Virus record (IMG/VR): IMGVR_UViG_3300008262_003986 | Location: 1-23,400 of that record | Length of the DNA: 23,400 bases | DNA from: a virus | Reading direction: 5' to 3' (one strand) | Shown: positions 15,512-22,621 of the stretch, one piece after another | Numbering within the stretch: position 1 is the first letter of the stretch | How the letters are laid out: each line of letters starts with the position of its first letter | Program-made: the position numbers and the translations under genes | Notes under the pieces: model-generated | The model's input: only the letters and a program-made list of their open reading frames with translations | Databases searched by the model: none | What the model was told of the DNA's origin: nothing

Positions 15512-16201
15512 ATGAACTTTACTTTTGGTATTGTAACAGCTGGAACAATGGATGAACGTGTTCATCTTGTTATTAACAGTATAGAACAACTGAATATACC
15601 AGAATATGAAATTATCGTTATTGGTAATAGTTCTGTTTCTAGGGACAGAACTAAAATAATTCCATTCAATGAAAATGAGCGAAAGGCATGGATTACTAAG
15701 AAGAAAAATCTAATCACCCAAAACGCAAAATATGAAAACGTTGTTTACTCTCACGATTATATTGTCTATAATCCTGATTGGTATAATGGATGGATTCATT
15801 ATGGAGATGATTATAAAGTTTGTATGAATCGTATGTTGAATGCCGATGGAACTCGTTATCGTGACTGGTGCATTTGGCCACATAATGATAATTTTGTTGA
15901 TGGGATTGTCACTCGTCAGAGAGGTTGCCTACTTCCCTACGACATGACTCATCTTTCTAAGTATCTTTATTTTTCTGGTGCTTATTGGGTCGGCAAAAAG
16001 GATGTGATGACTGAGTTCCCACTTGATGAAAATTTGCTTTGGGGTGAAAGTGAGGATGTAGAATGGTCTAAGAGGATTCGCCAAAAGTATGATTTTTCAA
16101 TGAATAAACATTCTTCTGTTCAATTGCTTGTTCAAAAAGATAGAGCATTTGATGAATCTGATGAACTCACCATAGAACAATTATTAATGATTAAGGAGTA
16201 G
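15512..16201 (+). CDS. putative GT2-like glycosyltransferase
   Basis: I choose ATG 15512, 1 base after the upstream stop. The frame is open upstream, but that part lies within the methyltransferase gene. The 229-residue protein opens with FTFGIVTAGTMDERVHLVIN and then EYEIIVIGNSS, the first two strands of a family 2 GT-A fold. Later it has SGAYWVGKKDV and LLWGESEDVEWSKR, resembling the acceptor-side WGxEDxE element of GT2/GT7-type enzymes. The central metal motif is less clear (SHDYIVYNPDW). There is no membrane segment. A galactosyl- or hexosaminyl-type transferase is possible, but donor and acceptor are unknown. Confidence 0.65.
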   Translation: MNFTFGIVTAGTMDERVHLVINSIEQLNIPEYEIIVIGNSSVSRDRTKIIPFNENERKAWITKKKNLITQNAKYENVVYSHDYIVYNPDWYNGWIHYGDDYKVCMNRMLNADGTRYRDWCIWPHNDNFVDGIVTRQRGCLLPYDMTHLSKYLYFSGAYWVGKKDVMTEFPLDENLLWGESEDVEWSKRIRQKYDFSMNKHSSVQLLVQKDRAFDESDELTIEQLLMIKE

Positions 16202-16203
16202 TT

Positions 16204-16926
16204 ATGAGTCGTTGTTGTTTTATTATCTTTGCTCATTCAATAGATCAGGATGTTGATGACCTTGAAGATATGCTTGAGAATATACAATATTTTCATGATG
16301 ACTGTGATTTTATTGTTAATCATCCAAATATTGTTCATCCAAAAGTCAGAGTTCGTCATGTTCCCGGTACTCTTAATCAATCGGATTTTATTTTCGGTGC
16401 ATACAATAAAATTCTTAAAGAACTATCTGTAGAAGAGATTGAATCTTTTGACCATTTTTGTTTAGTGTCTGCCAACCAGTATTTTGTAGATAAAATTAAA
16501 TTTGAAAAGGGAATCAATTACGTTCAGTTTTATAATACGGAAAACTGGGATGACCTTTATACTGGAAAGGATATGGATAAAACTATCATTGGGTTTCCTC
16601 TTCAGCAACCCTATGGTAGATGGGATCCTAAAGATTTGTATAAGCAATATGGTATTGAAACCCCAATGGCATCAAATTGGGAATGCCTAACCATAACGAA
16701 GGAGTCAATGTTACTTGCTAAAGAAAATGTTGACTCTTGTGCAGAAACATATTATAATCAAGATATGATTAGTATTTTCCCTGGTTATATGGCACTTATG
16801 TCTAAACAACCTTGGGAGTTTCCTGCTCATTTTGGAACATATGACCCGTCTAATCGTGCTCTAAGAAATCAACTTCTTTTTCCAGAACAAGTTGTAGAAA
16901 AGAGAAATGATGGGTATTTTAGTTAA
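16204..16926 (+). CDS. putative glycosyltransferase, GT14-like
   Basis: ATG 16204 has AAGGAG (16193-16198) 5 nt upstream. The 240 residues start with CCFIIFAHSIDQDVDDLEDM, followed by FIVNHPN and FDHFCLVSANQYFV. This resembles the core-2/I-branching type (GT14) arrangement, where a short strand-rich start is followed by a conserved ...S..D.... block. The match is weak. The second half, with WECLTITKESM and PWEFPAHFGTYDP, has no motif I can name. The protein is soluble. Its position between GT-like genes supports a transferase or a glycan-binding accessory. The end overlaps the NTF2-like gene by 20 bases. Confidence 0.45.
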   Translation: MSRCCFIIFAHSIDQDVDDLEDMLENIQYFHDDCDFIVNHPNIVHPKVRVRHVPGTLNQSDFIFGAYNKILKELSVEEIESFDHFCLVSANQYFVDKIKFEKGINYVQFYNTENWDDLYTGKDMDKTIIGFPLQQPYGRWDPKDLYKQYGIETPMASNWECLTITKESMLLAKENVDSCAETYYNQDMISIFPGYMALMSKQPWEFPAHFGTYDPSNRALRNQLLFPEQVVEKRNDGYFS

Positions 16927-17236
16927 AGACGTTGACGCTCTTTCCAAGATGCTTAGTAATGATGTAACTTTAATTGATTGGGAAAATAATGCTAGTGGAA
17001 AAACTGATGTCTTAGAAGTTAATAAAAAGATCTTTGACTCATCCCCACAGATATCGGTCACTCCAATTCAATATTATGAATCTGATAAATCGTATGCGAT
17101 TAAAATTGAAGTTGAGATTTCTGACCCAAATGATTCTGACAGTGTAATAGAAGATGAATTTGTTATGAGTGTTTTGGATATTATCTCATTTGATGATGAT
17201 GGTTTAATTAAATCTGTAGAAGCTTATCTGAGATGA
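16907..17236 (+). CDS. small SnoaL/NTF2-like protein
   Basis: The 109-residue protein shows the layout of the NTF2/SnoaL cone fold. An N-terminal helix (VDALSKMLSNDVTLIDW) runs into the first strand. A helix around VLEVNKKIFD follows, then alternating long strands (ISVTPIQYYES, YAIKIEVEIS, FVMSVLDIISFD) and the usual ending DGLIKSVEAYL. Members include isomerases, cyclases and binding proteins for small ligands. The start may be ATG 16907 or ATG 16910; both overlap the upstream gene, and the end overlaps the next gene by 4 bases. In a sugar cluster it might act on a keto-sugar intermediate or simply bind one. Function is not assignable from sequence. Confidence 0.65.
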   Translation: MMGILVKDVDALSKMLSNDVTLIDWENNASGKTDVLEVNKKIFDSSPQISVTPIQYYESDKSYAIKIEVEISDPNDSDSVIEDEFVMSVLDIISFDDDGLIKSVEAYLR

Positions 17237-18045
17237 AAAAGAAGATTAATTTACGGGGAGATACATTTACCCATCTGACGGGCGGGAACAAGGGATATTC
17301 CGTTCATGGTAAAGAATCCAAATATATTGAGTGGGTTAAGGATGACTCACTTGATTGTACTTTTTATATTGATGATACTATTGCTACTGCTTTTAGAGAT
17401 AATGTATCTGGGAAAAAGTATGCTTGGATTTTGGAATCTATGTATATTAAACCAACTATAGTCAGTCAGGTTAAAAATAATCCAGATAAGTTTCTGGATA
17501 CTTTTGAAACAATCTTCACTCATAATCAAGAACTTCTTGCTCTAGACCCTAAATTTAAGTGGTGTCCAGCTCAGGGATTTTGGATTAAAGAACCAAAGAT
17601 ATGTGAAAAGACGAAAATGATCTCAATGATTTCGTCAAATAAATCTATGACTGAAGGTCAAAGATTGAGACTTCAATGGGTTGAGATGATTGGTGAGCAG
17701 TTAGATCTTTATGGTCGTGGGTTTAATGAGATTGCTAGTAAGGAAGAAGGTCTTTGTGATTACATGTTCTCGGTTGTAGTTGAGAATGGTTTTTACAAAT
17801 CCTACTTCACTGAAAAAATTATGGATTGTTTTGCAACAGGAACGATTCCTGTTTATACGGGATCCCCTGACATTGGTAAGTACTTCAATAAGGATGGTAT
17901 TATTGATTTAACTGAAGAATTTGATGTATCGGAAGATATCTATTATAGTAAGATGGATGCAATCAAAGATAATTTTGAAAGAGTAAAGCAATACGAAGTC
18001 CTTGAAGATTTTATTTACTTAAATTATTTTGGAGATAAAGAATGA
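17233..18045 (+). CDS. second GT10-like fucosyltransferase-family protein
   Basis: The 270 residues lack close identity to the first GT10 but keep the core signature: YMFSVVVENGFYKSYFTEKI with Glu184, Asn185 and the TEK at 193-195, then GTIPVYTGSPDI with Pro206 and Tyr208. The N-terminal acceptor half (for example LESMYIKPTIV, IFTHNQELL) is of the compact kind seen in phage and cyanobacterial proteins. GDP-fucose or a related GDP-6-deoxyhexose is the likely donor. It overlaps the NTF2-like gene and the following GT11 gene by 4 bases each. Weak conservation outside the core leaves donor specificity open. Confidence 0.8.
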   Translation: MKKKINLRGDTFTHLTGGNKGYSVHGKESKYIEWVKDDSLDCTFYIDDTIATAFRDNVSGKKYAWILESMYIKPTIVSQVKNNPDKFLDTFETIFTHNQELLALDPKFKWCPAQGFWIKEPKICEKTKMISMISSNKSMTEGQRLRLQWVEMIGEQLDLYGRGFNEIASKEEGLCDYMFSVVVENGFYKSYFTEKIMDCFATGTIPVYTGSPDIGKYFNKDGIIDLTEEFDVSEDIYYSKMDAIKDNFERVKQYEVLEDFIYLNYFGDKE

Positions 18046-18890
18046 CTATTGGTTATAATCGTTTAGGTTCTAATGGGCGTCTGGGAAATCAGATGTTTCA
18101 ATATGCAGGTCTTCGTGGTATTGCCGCAAATCGTGGATTTGATTGGGTTATTCCCCGCCCAGATACTTATGGTGATTCTAATTATGGACTGTTTGATTGC
18201 TTTGAGATGAGCAGTGTAACCGAAAATAATTTTGGAATGGTAAGTGGTCAAAATGTTGTCACTGGTAGATTTGATTTTAATAAAGACTTTTTTAATCGTT
18301 GCCCAGACGATGTAAATCTTCATGATTACTTTACTACTGAAAAGTATTTTTCAAATATAACTGATGTCATACGTCAAGATTTTACATTTAAATCTGAAGT
18401 TCTAGATGCATGTAAAGAAATTATCGATGAAATTGATAATCCTATTTTTATTCATGTTCGTCGTGGTGACTACTTAGTTAATCCTGCTGCTCACCCAGTA
18501 TGTCCAATTGAATATTACGAAAAGGCACTTACTTATTTTGATGATGAATGCCCTGTTCTAGTATTCTCTGATGATATTGGATGGTGTAAAGAGCAAGAAC
18601 TTTTCCAGGGAGATAGGTTTATGCTTTCGGAATATTCTGAAAGATATCCACAAACTTGTGATACTCTTGAGGGGAGACAGAAAGCACTCATTCCATATTA
18701 TGATCTTTGTATGATGTCTCTTTGTAATGGGGGAATTATTGCTAATAGTACGATGAGTTGGTGGGCTGCCTGGTTAATCGGAAATCCATCACAACCAATC
18801 ATTGCTCCCAAAGAGTGGTTTGGTAACTTCTATGAGCATTATAATATGGAAGATTTGTATCCAGAATCTTGGATTGTATTGGAGGTATGA
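18042..18890 (+). CDS. GT11 family alpha-1,2-fucosyltransferase
   Basis: The 282-residue protein has GRLGNQMFQYA (12-22), the GT11/GT23-type donor-binding motif HVRRGDY (138-144), VFSDDIGWCK and the late IIANSTMSWWAAWL. All are hallmarks of bacterial alpha-1,2-fucosyltransferases such as FutC and WbsJ. It would add L-fucose from GDP-fucose in alpha-1,2 linkage, usually on galactose. It is soluble and of normal family length. The gene ends 1 base before the next start and carries that gene's GGAGG (18881-18885) in its last codons. A second GT11 follows one gene later, so duplication or recruitment of related copies is likely. Confidence 0.93.
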   Translation: MTIGYNRLGSNGRLGNQMFQYAGLRGIAANRGFDWVIPRPDTYGDSNYGLFDCFEMSSVTENNFGMVSGQNVVTGRFDFNKDFFNRCPDDVNLHDYFTTEKYFSNITDVIRQDFTFKSEVLDACKEIIDEIDNPIFIHVRRGDYLVNPAAHPVCPIEYYEKALTYFDDECPVLVFSDDIGWCKEQELFQGDRFMLSEYSERYPQTCDTLEGRQKALIPYYDLCMMSLCNGGIIANSTMSWWAAWLIGNPSQPIIAPKEWFGNFYEHYNMEDLYPESWIVLEV

Positions 18891-18891
18891 G

Positions 18892-19716
18892 ATGAAAGAA
18901 ATGAATGACGTTACTTACATAATGCCAACTAGAATTGAAAGTAATGATAGGTTAAGAAACATTATCACTTCTGTTACTTACCTGTTAAAAAATATCCCAG
19001 GTGCTAAAGTTCTTGTTAAGGAAGTTGATAATCAATCAGTATTCTCCGAACACGCTTTGCCAGAAATTCAAAAATATGTTTCTACTGATAATCTCAGACA
19101 TATTTTTGAACAAAACAATGAGGATGTATTCCATAAAACTCGTTATCTGAATGACCTAATTATTGAGTCTGATACTGAGATTGTTGTTAGTCACGATGTT
19201 GATGCAATCTATCCAGTTTCTAGTCATAGTATTGCATATGATTTAATCAAAAATGATCAGTGTGATGTTGTATATCCATATGGATGTGGTGTATGGCAAT
19301 ATCAAGTTTTAAATTATGAGAATATTTTTGACCAATTTTTGGGTAGTGATTTTAATATGGATGTTATAATGCCTCATTGTAGAACTGAGGCATCTACGAT
19401 TGGGTGGACTCAGTTTTATAATCGTAAAAAAGTCATTGAAGGATTTATGTGGAATGAGGCATTCCTATCATGGGGTGCTGAAGACTGTGAATTTTATTTT
19501 AGATTTAACGCACTGGGATACAGAGTTGGAAGAGTAGATGCTCCTATTTGGCACTTTGAGCATGGAAGAACTCATAACTCAGGGTGGAACAATCCTAAGT
19601 TTAAAGAAAATAATAATCTTTGGGAATGGATGCGAAATCAAACTTCTGAGAATATTAAGAGTTATTATGAAAATCAACCATATGTAAAAAGGAGACAAAA
19701 TTATGTTAGCGTTTAA
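18892..19716 (+). CDS. GT2/GT7-type glycosyltransferase
   Basis: ATG 18892 has GGAGG (18881-18885) 6 nt upstream, which selects this start over the longer open frame. The 274 residues begin VTYIMPTRIESNDRLRNI, with a DxD in VVSHDVDAIYP (Asp102, Asp104). Later comes WGAEDCEFYFRFNALGY, the galactosyltransferase-type WGxED element (194-200), followed by the metal-site-like HFEHGRTHN (221-229). This resembles chondroitin-polymerase-type or beta-1,4-galactosyltransferase-like enzymes. It lies between the two GT11 genes, so it may build the sugar that one of them fucosylates. The end overlaps the next start by 14 bases. Confidence 0.8.
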   Translation: MKEMNDVTYIMPTRIESNDRLRNIITSVTYLLKNIPGAKVLVKEVDNQSVFSEHALPEIQKYVSTDNLRHIFEQNNEDVFHKTRYLNDLIIESDTEIVVSHDVDAIYPVSSHSIAYDLIKNDQCDVVYPYGCGVWQYQVLNYENIFDQFLGSDFNMDVIMPHCRTEASTIGWTQFYNRKKVIEGFMWNEAFLSWGAEDCEFYFRFNALGYRVGRVDAPIWHFEHGRTHNSGWNNPKFKENNNLWEWMRNQTSENIKSYYENQPYVKRRQNYVSV

Positions 19717-20494
19717 TCATCTGGGACAACTTGGGAGACTTGGAAATCAAATGTTCCAATATGCTGCTGTTAGAGGTATCTCTGCAAATCGTGGATACGA
19801 TTTTGGAATCCCACCTTCGGCATTTAGTCATGTTTGGTTAGAGCATCAATTATTTGAAGTTTTTGATCTACCGCATCTACCCAGAAGGAATATTAAAAAT
19901 CTGGATAATGGTCATGCTCCAATTGCGAAGGAAAGGCACTTTGAGTTTGATGAACTTCTTTTCATGCAATGCCCCAATGAAGTATCTCTGTGGGGATTCT
20001 TTCAAAGTGAAAAGTATTTCCAAAACATTAGTCAAAGTATTAGAGAAGACTTTACGTTTAGGTCTCATATCAAAGACCCATGTGAACACATGATGAATGA
20101 AGTTGGAGATGCTATCTCCTTGCATGTGCGTAGGACAGACTATACAACAGACCCCAATCATACTGCTTTAAGTGTAAAGTATTATGAGAAGGCACTTTCT
20201 TATTTCCCGAGTGATGCTACTGTTATTGTTTTTAGTGATGATAACGAGTGGTGTCAGAATCAAGAATTGTTTGCTCCAGACAGATTTATGATTGCCGAAA
20301 ATAATCCTAATTCTGTTGATATGTGTCTCATGTCCCTTTGTAAGGGGCACATTATTGCAAATAGTTCCTTTAGCTGGTGGGGAGCCTGGTTGTCTGGTTC
20401 TGATGATGTTGTTGCTCCCAATGTTTGGTTTGGTCCAAACAATCAACACAAAACCACTAAAGACCTCATTCCTTCGAGGTGGACAGTTATATAA
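19703..20494 (+). CDS. second GT11 family fucosyltransferase
   Basis: The 263 residues share with the GT11 at 18042 the opening GRLGNQMFQYA (11-21), the block SEKYF, the element VFSDDNEWCQ and the closing IIANSSFSWWGAWL. The donor motif reads HVRRTDY (141-147), so the usual Gly is Thr. AAGGAG (19689-19694) lies 8 nt before the ATG. The similarity to the first copy is clear but spread, which points to an old duplication or separate acquisition, not a recent tandem copy. It likely uses GDP-fucose; the Gly-to-Thr change might affect donor choice or activity. The stop shares one base with the next ATG. Confidence 0.9.
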   Translation: MLAFNHLGQLGRLGNQMFQYAAVRGISANRGYDFGIPPSAFSHVWLEHQLFEVFDLPHLPRRNIKNLDNGHAPIAKERHFEFDELLFMQCPNEVSLWGFFQSEKYFQNISQSIREDFTFRSHIKDPCEHMMNEVGDAISLHVRRTDYTTDPNHTALSVKYYEKALSYFPSDATVIVFSDDNEWCQNQELFAPDRFMIAENNPNSVDMCLMSLCKGHIIANSSFSWWGAWLSGSDDVVAPNVWFGPNNQHKTTKDLIPSRWTVI

Positions 20495-21309
20495 TGTATT
20501 CTGTTTATGGTGGAACAGGATTTGTCGGTGGAAATTTCTGCCGACTTTTTTCTGACAATGTGAGTCTCCAACGAAGAGATGAAAGAAAACCAAATACTAA
20601 TGAGATAGTTTATTTTATCTCTACCGTTGACAACTATAACGTTCATACAAATATTACTTTAGATGTTGAAACCAATCTCAAGGTTCTATGCGAAGTTTTG
20701 GATTTTTGTAGAGATACTAATAATGTTTTCAATTTTATTAGCTCTTGGTTTGTGTACGGGGAAACTGAATTACCAGCAAAAGAAGAATACTACTGTCAAC
20801 CTACAGGATTCTATTCCATTACCAAAAAAGCAGCAGAAGATCTTTTGATTTCTTTTTGTAGGACTTATGGTGTTAAGTATCGTATTCTTCGGTTGTGTAA
20901 TGTAATGGGAAATGGTGATGGTAAAGTTTCTGCTAAGAAGAATGCACTAAGTTATATGATAGACCTTCTTAAAAAGAATGAGGATGTTTATCTTTATGAT
21001 GATGGCACACCAATTAGGGATATCATGCACGTTAATGATGTGTGTCGTGCTATTGAACTGGTTTGTAGAGAGGGTAATTTTAATGAAATATATAATATTG
21101 GAAGTGGACAACCCACACCAATCTCTGCTATAATAGAGACTGCAAAGGAATATTTGGGTTCATCCTCAAGTATTAAAAGTAAAGAAGCTCCCGAGTTTCA
21201 TAAGATTGTCCAAGCAAAAGATTTTTGGATGGACACAACCAAACTGAATCGACTTGGATTCACTCGGCAAATTAGTAATGACCAAATCATTCAACAACTA
21301 TGTCAATAA
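20494..21309 (+). CDS. NAD-dependent sugar epimerase/dehydratase (SDR)
   Basis: ATG 20494 sits in TAATG, sharing an A with the stop before it, and gives 271 residues. The nucleotide loop is GGTGFVGG (6-13) almost at the N-terminus. Then come the active-site strand NFISSWFVYGE (80-90), FYSITK with Tyr107/Lys111, and RDIMHVNDVCRAIE typical of extended SDRs. It is short compared with RmlB and Gmd. Because the RfbH-type 3-dehydrase lies immediately downstream, it may be a 3,6-dideoxyhexose C4 reductase or C2 epimerase, like the abequose, paratose and tyvelose enzymes. That is context only; the motifs do not fix the reaction. It overlaps the next start by 10 bases. Confidence 0.82.
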   Translation: MYSVYGGTGFVGGNFCRLFSDNVSLQRRDERKPNTNEIVYFISTVDNYNVHTNITLDVETNLKVLCEVLDFCRDTNNVFNFISSWFVYGETELPAKEEYYCQPTGFYSITKKAAEDLLISFCRTYGVKYRILRLCNVMGNGDGKVSAKKNALSYMIDLLKKNEDVYLYDDGTPIRDIMHVNDVCRAIELVCREGNFNEIYNIGSGQPTPISAIIETAKEYLGSSSSIKSKEAPEFHKIVQAKDFWMDTTKLNRLGFTRQISNDQIIQQLCQ

Positions 21310-22619
21310 ATCAAGAAGTTTCATCTTTCATTTCTAACCTTAAAGAGAAAGGTGAAAAACTTTTTCCTTATATTCATAATAATAATTATGTAAAGGGAGA
21401 AAGTAATGTTTACTATTCTGGTCCTTACTGGGATGAGAAAGAAGTTGCAGCAGCAATTACTACTTTGTTGGGTGGTAAATGGTTACCTGCTGGAGATGAA
21501 GTCAATAAGTTCGAACATCAATTCTCAAAGAAATTTGAATTCGATCATTCTGTAATGGTGAACTCTGGTAGTTCTGCCAATCTTGTAATGATTGCGGCAC
21601 TCAAAAAATATTTTGGTTGGAATGATGGTGATGAAATTATTGTTTGTGTTTGTGGGTTTCCTACAACCATCAATCCAATTATTCAGAACAATTTAAAACC
21701 AGTATTTGTTGATATTAGTTACAATGATTTGAATTGGGATATAAATCAAATCAAAGAAAAAATAACAACAAAAACCCGTGCAATATTTTCTTCACCAGTT
21801 CTTGCCAATCCTTACGATTACGATGCTGTCATCGATATTTGTAATCGTTACAATATCAAACTTATTGCTGATAATTGCGATAGTCTTGGATCTAAATGGA
21901 AAGGGGAATATTTAACTAAACACTCTGTAGCAGCATCTTGTTCCTTCTATCCTGCCCATCATATCTCTACGATTGAGGGTGGTATGGTTTCTTCTAATAT
22001 CAAAGAAGTCGTAGATATTGCTCGGAGCTTTGCCTGGTGGGGCAGAGACTGCTACTGTGTGGGTTCTCAGAATCTTTTGGAGTGTGGTGTTTGTGGTAAA
22101 AGGTTTGACCGTTGGCTTGAGGGATATGATAAAATTGTAGACCACAAATATGTCTTCGGAAATATTGGATACAATCTAAAACCAGCAGACCTTCAGGGTT
22201 CTATTGGTCTTGTTCAACTTGAAAAGTTTGATGAGATTCACCAAAAGCGTCGTCACAATAAAGAACGTCTTCATAAAATCTTTGCGAGTCTTCCTTTCTG
22301 CAGAGTGATTGATGAACTTGCTGAAGCAGAAACAAGTTGGTTTGGTGTTCCTATCGTATTTGAATATGACAAACCAGGATTAGTTAAATGGTTAGAAAGT
22401 CATAAGATTCAAACTCGTAACTATTTTGCAGGAAACATTCTAATGCATCCTGCATACAAACATTTAGAACCTGCTAGTAATTATCCAAATGCTTCCAAAG
22501 TTCTTGATAATGTTTTCTTTGTTGGATGTTCTCCCGTAATCACTGATGAAATGATTGATTATATCGAGGAGGTTGTGCAAGAATATAAAAATACTCAAAT
22601 TCAATATCACCCAGTTTAA
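21300..22619 (+). CDS. rfbH: CDP-4-keto-6-deoxyglucose 3-dehydrase-type enzyme (RfbH/E1)
   Basis: This 439-residue member of the DegT/DnrJ/EryC1 fold has NSGSSAN (88-94) for cofactor phosphate binding and IADNCDS (189-195). At the usual lysine site it has FYPAHHISTIEGG, with His220 in place of the Schiff-base lysine, the hallmark of 3-dehydrases. Cys193, Cys251, Cys253 and Cys262 (or Cys265) reproduce the [2Fe-2S] spacing of E1 (C-X57-C-X-C), with the last gap one residue longer than usual. ColD-type relatives lack the cluster, so RfbH/E1 is preferred. The reaction removes the 3-hydroxyl of a 4-keto-6-deoxysugar using pyridoxamine phosphate and electrons from a reductase (E3). No reductase, CDP-glucose dehydratase or glucose-1-P cytidylyltransferase of the usual type is seen. 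Confidence 0.92.
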   Translation: MSINQEVSSFISNLKEKGEKLFPYIHNNNYVKGESNVYYSGPYWDEKEVAAAITTLLGGKWLPAGDEVNKFEHQFSKKFEFDHSVMVNSGSSANLVMIAALKKYFGWNDGDEIIVCVCGFPTTINPIIQNNLKPVFVDISYNDLNWDINQIKEKITTKTRAIFSSPVLANPYDYDAVIDICNRYNIKLIADNCDSLGSKWKGEYLTKHSVAASCSFYPAHHISTIEGGMVSSNIKEVVDIARSFAWWGRDCYCVGSQNLLECGVCGKRFDRWLEGYDKIVDHKYVFGNIGYNLKPADLQGSIGLVQLEKFDEIHQKRRHNKERLHKIFASLPFCRVIDELAEAETSWFGVPIVFEYDKPGLVKWLESHKIQTRNYFAGNILMHPAYKHLEPASNYPNASKVLDNVFFVGCSPVITDEMIDYIEEVVQEYKNTQIQYHPV

Positions 22620-22621
22620 TT

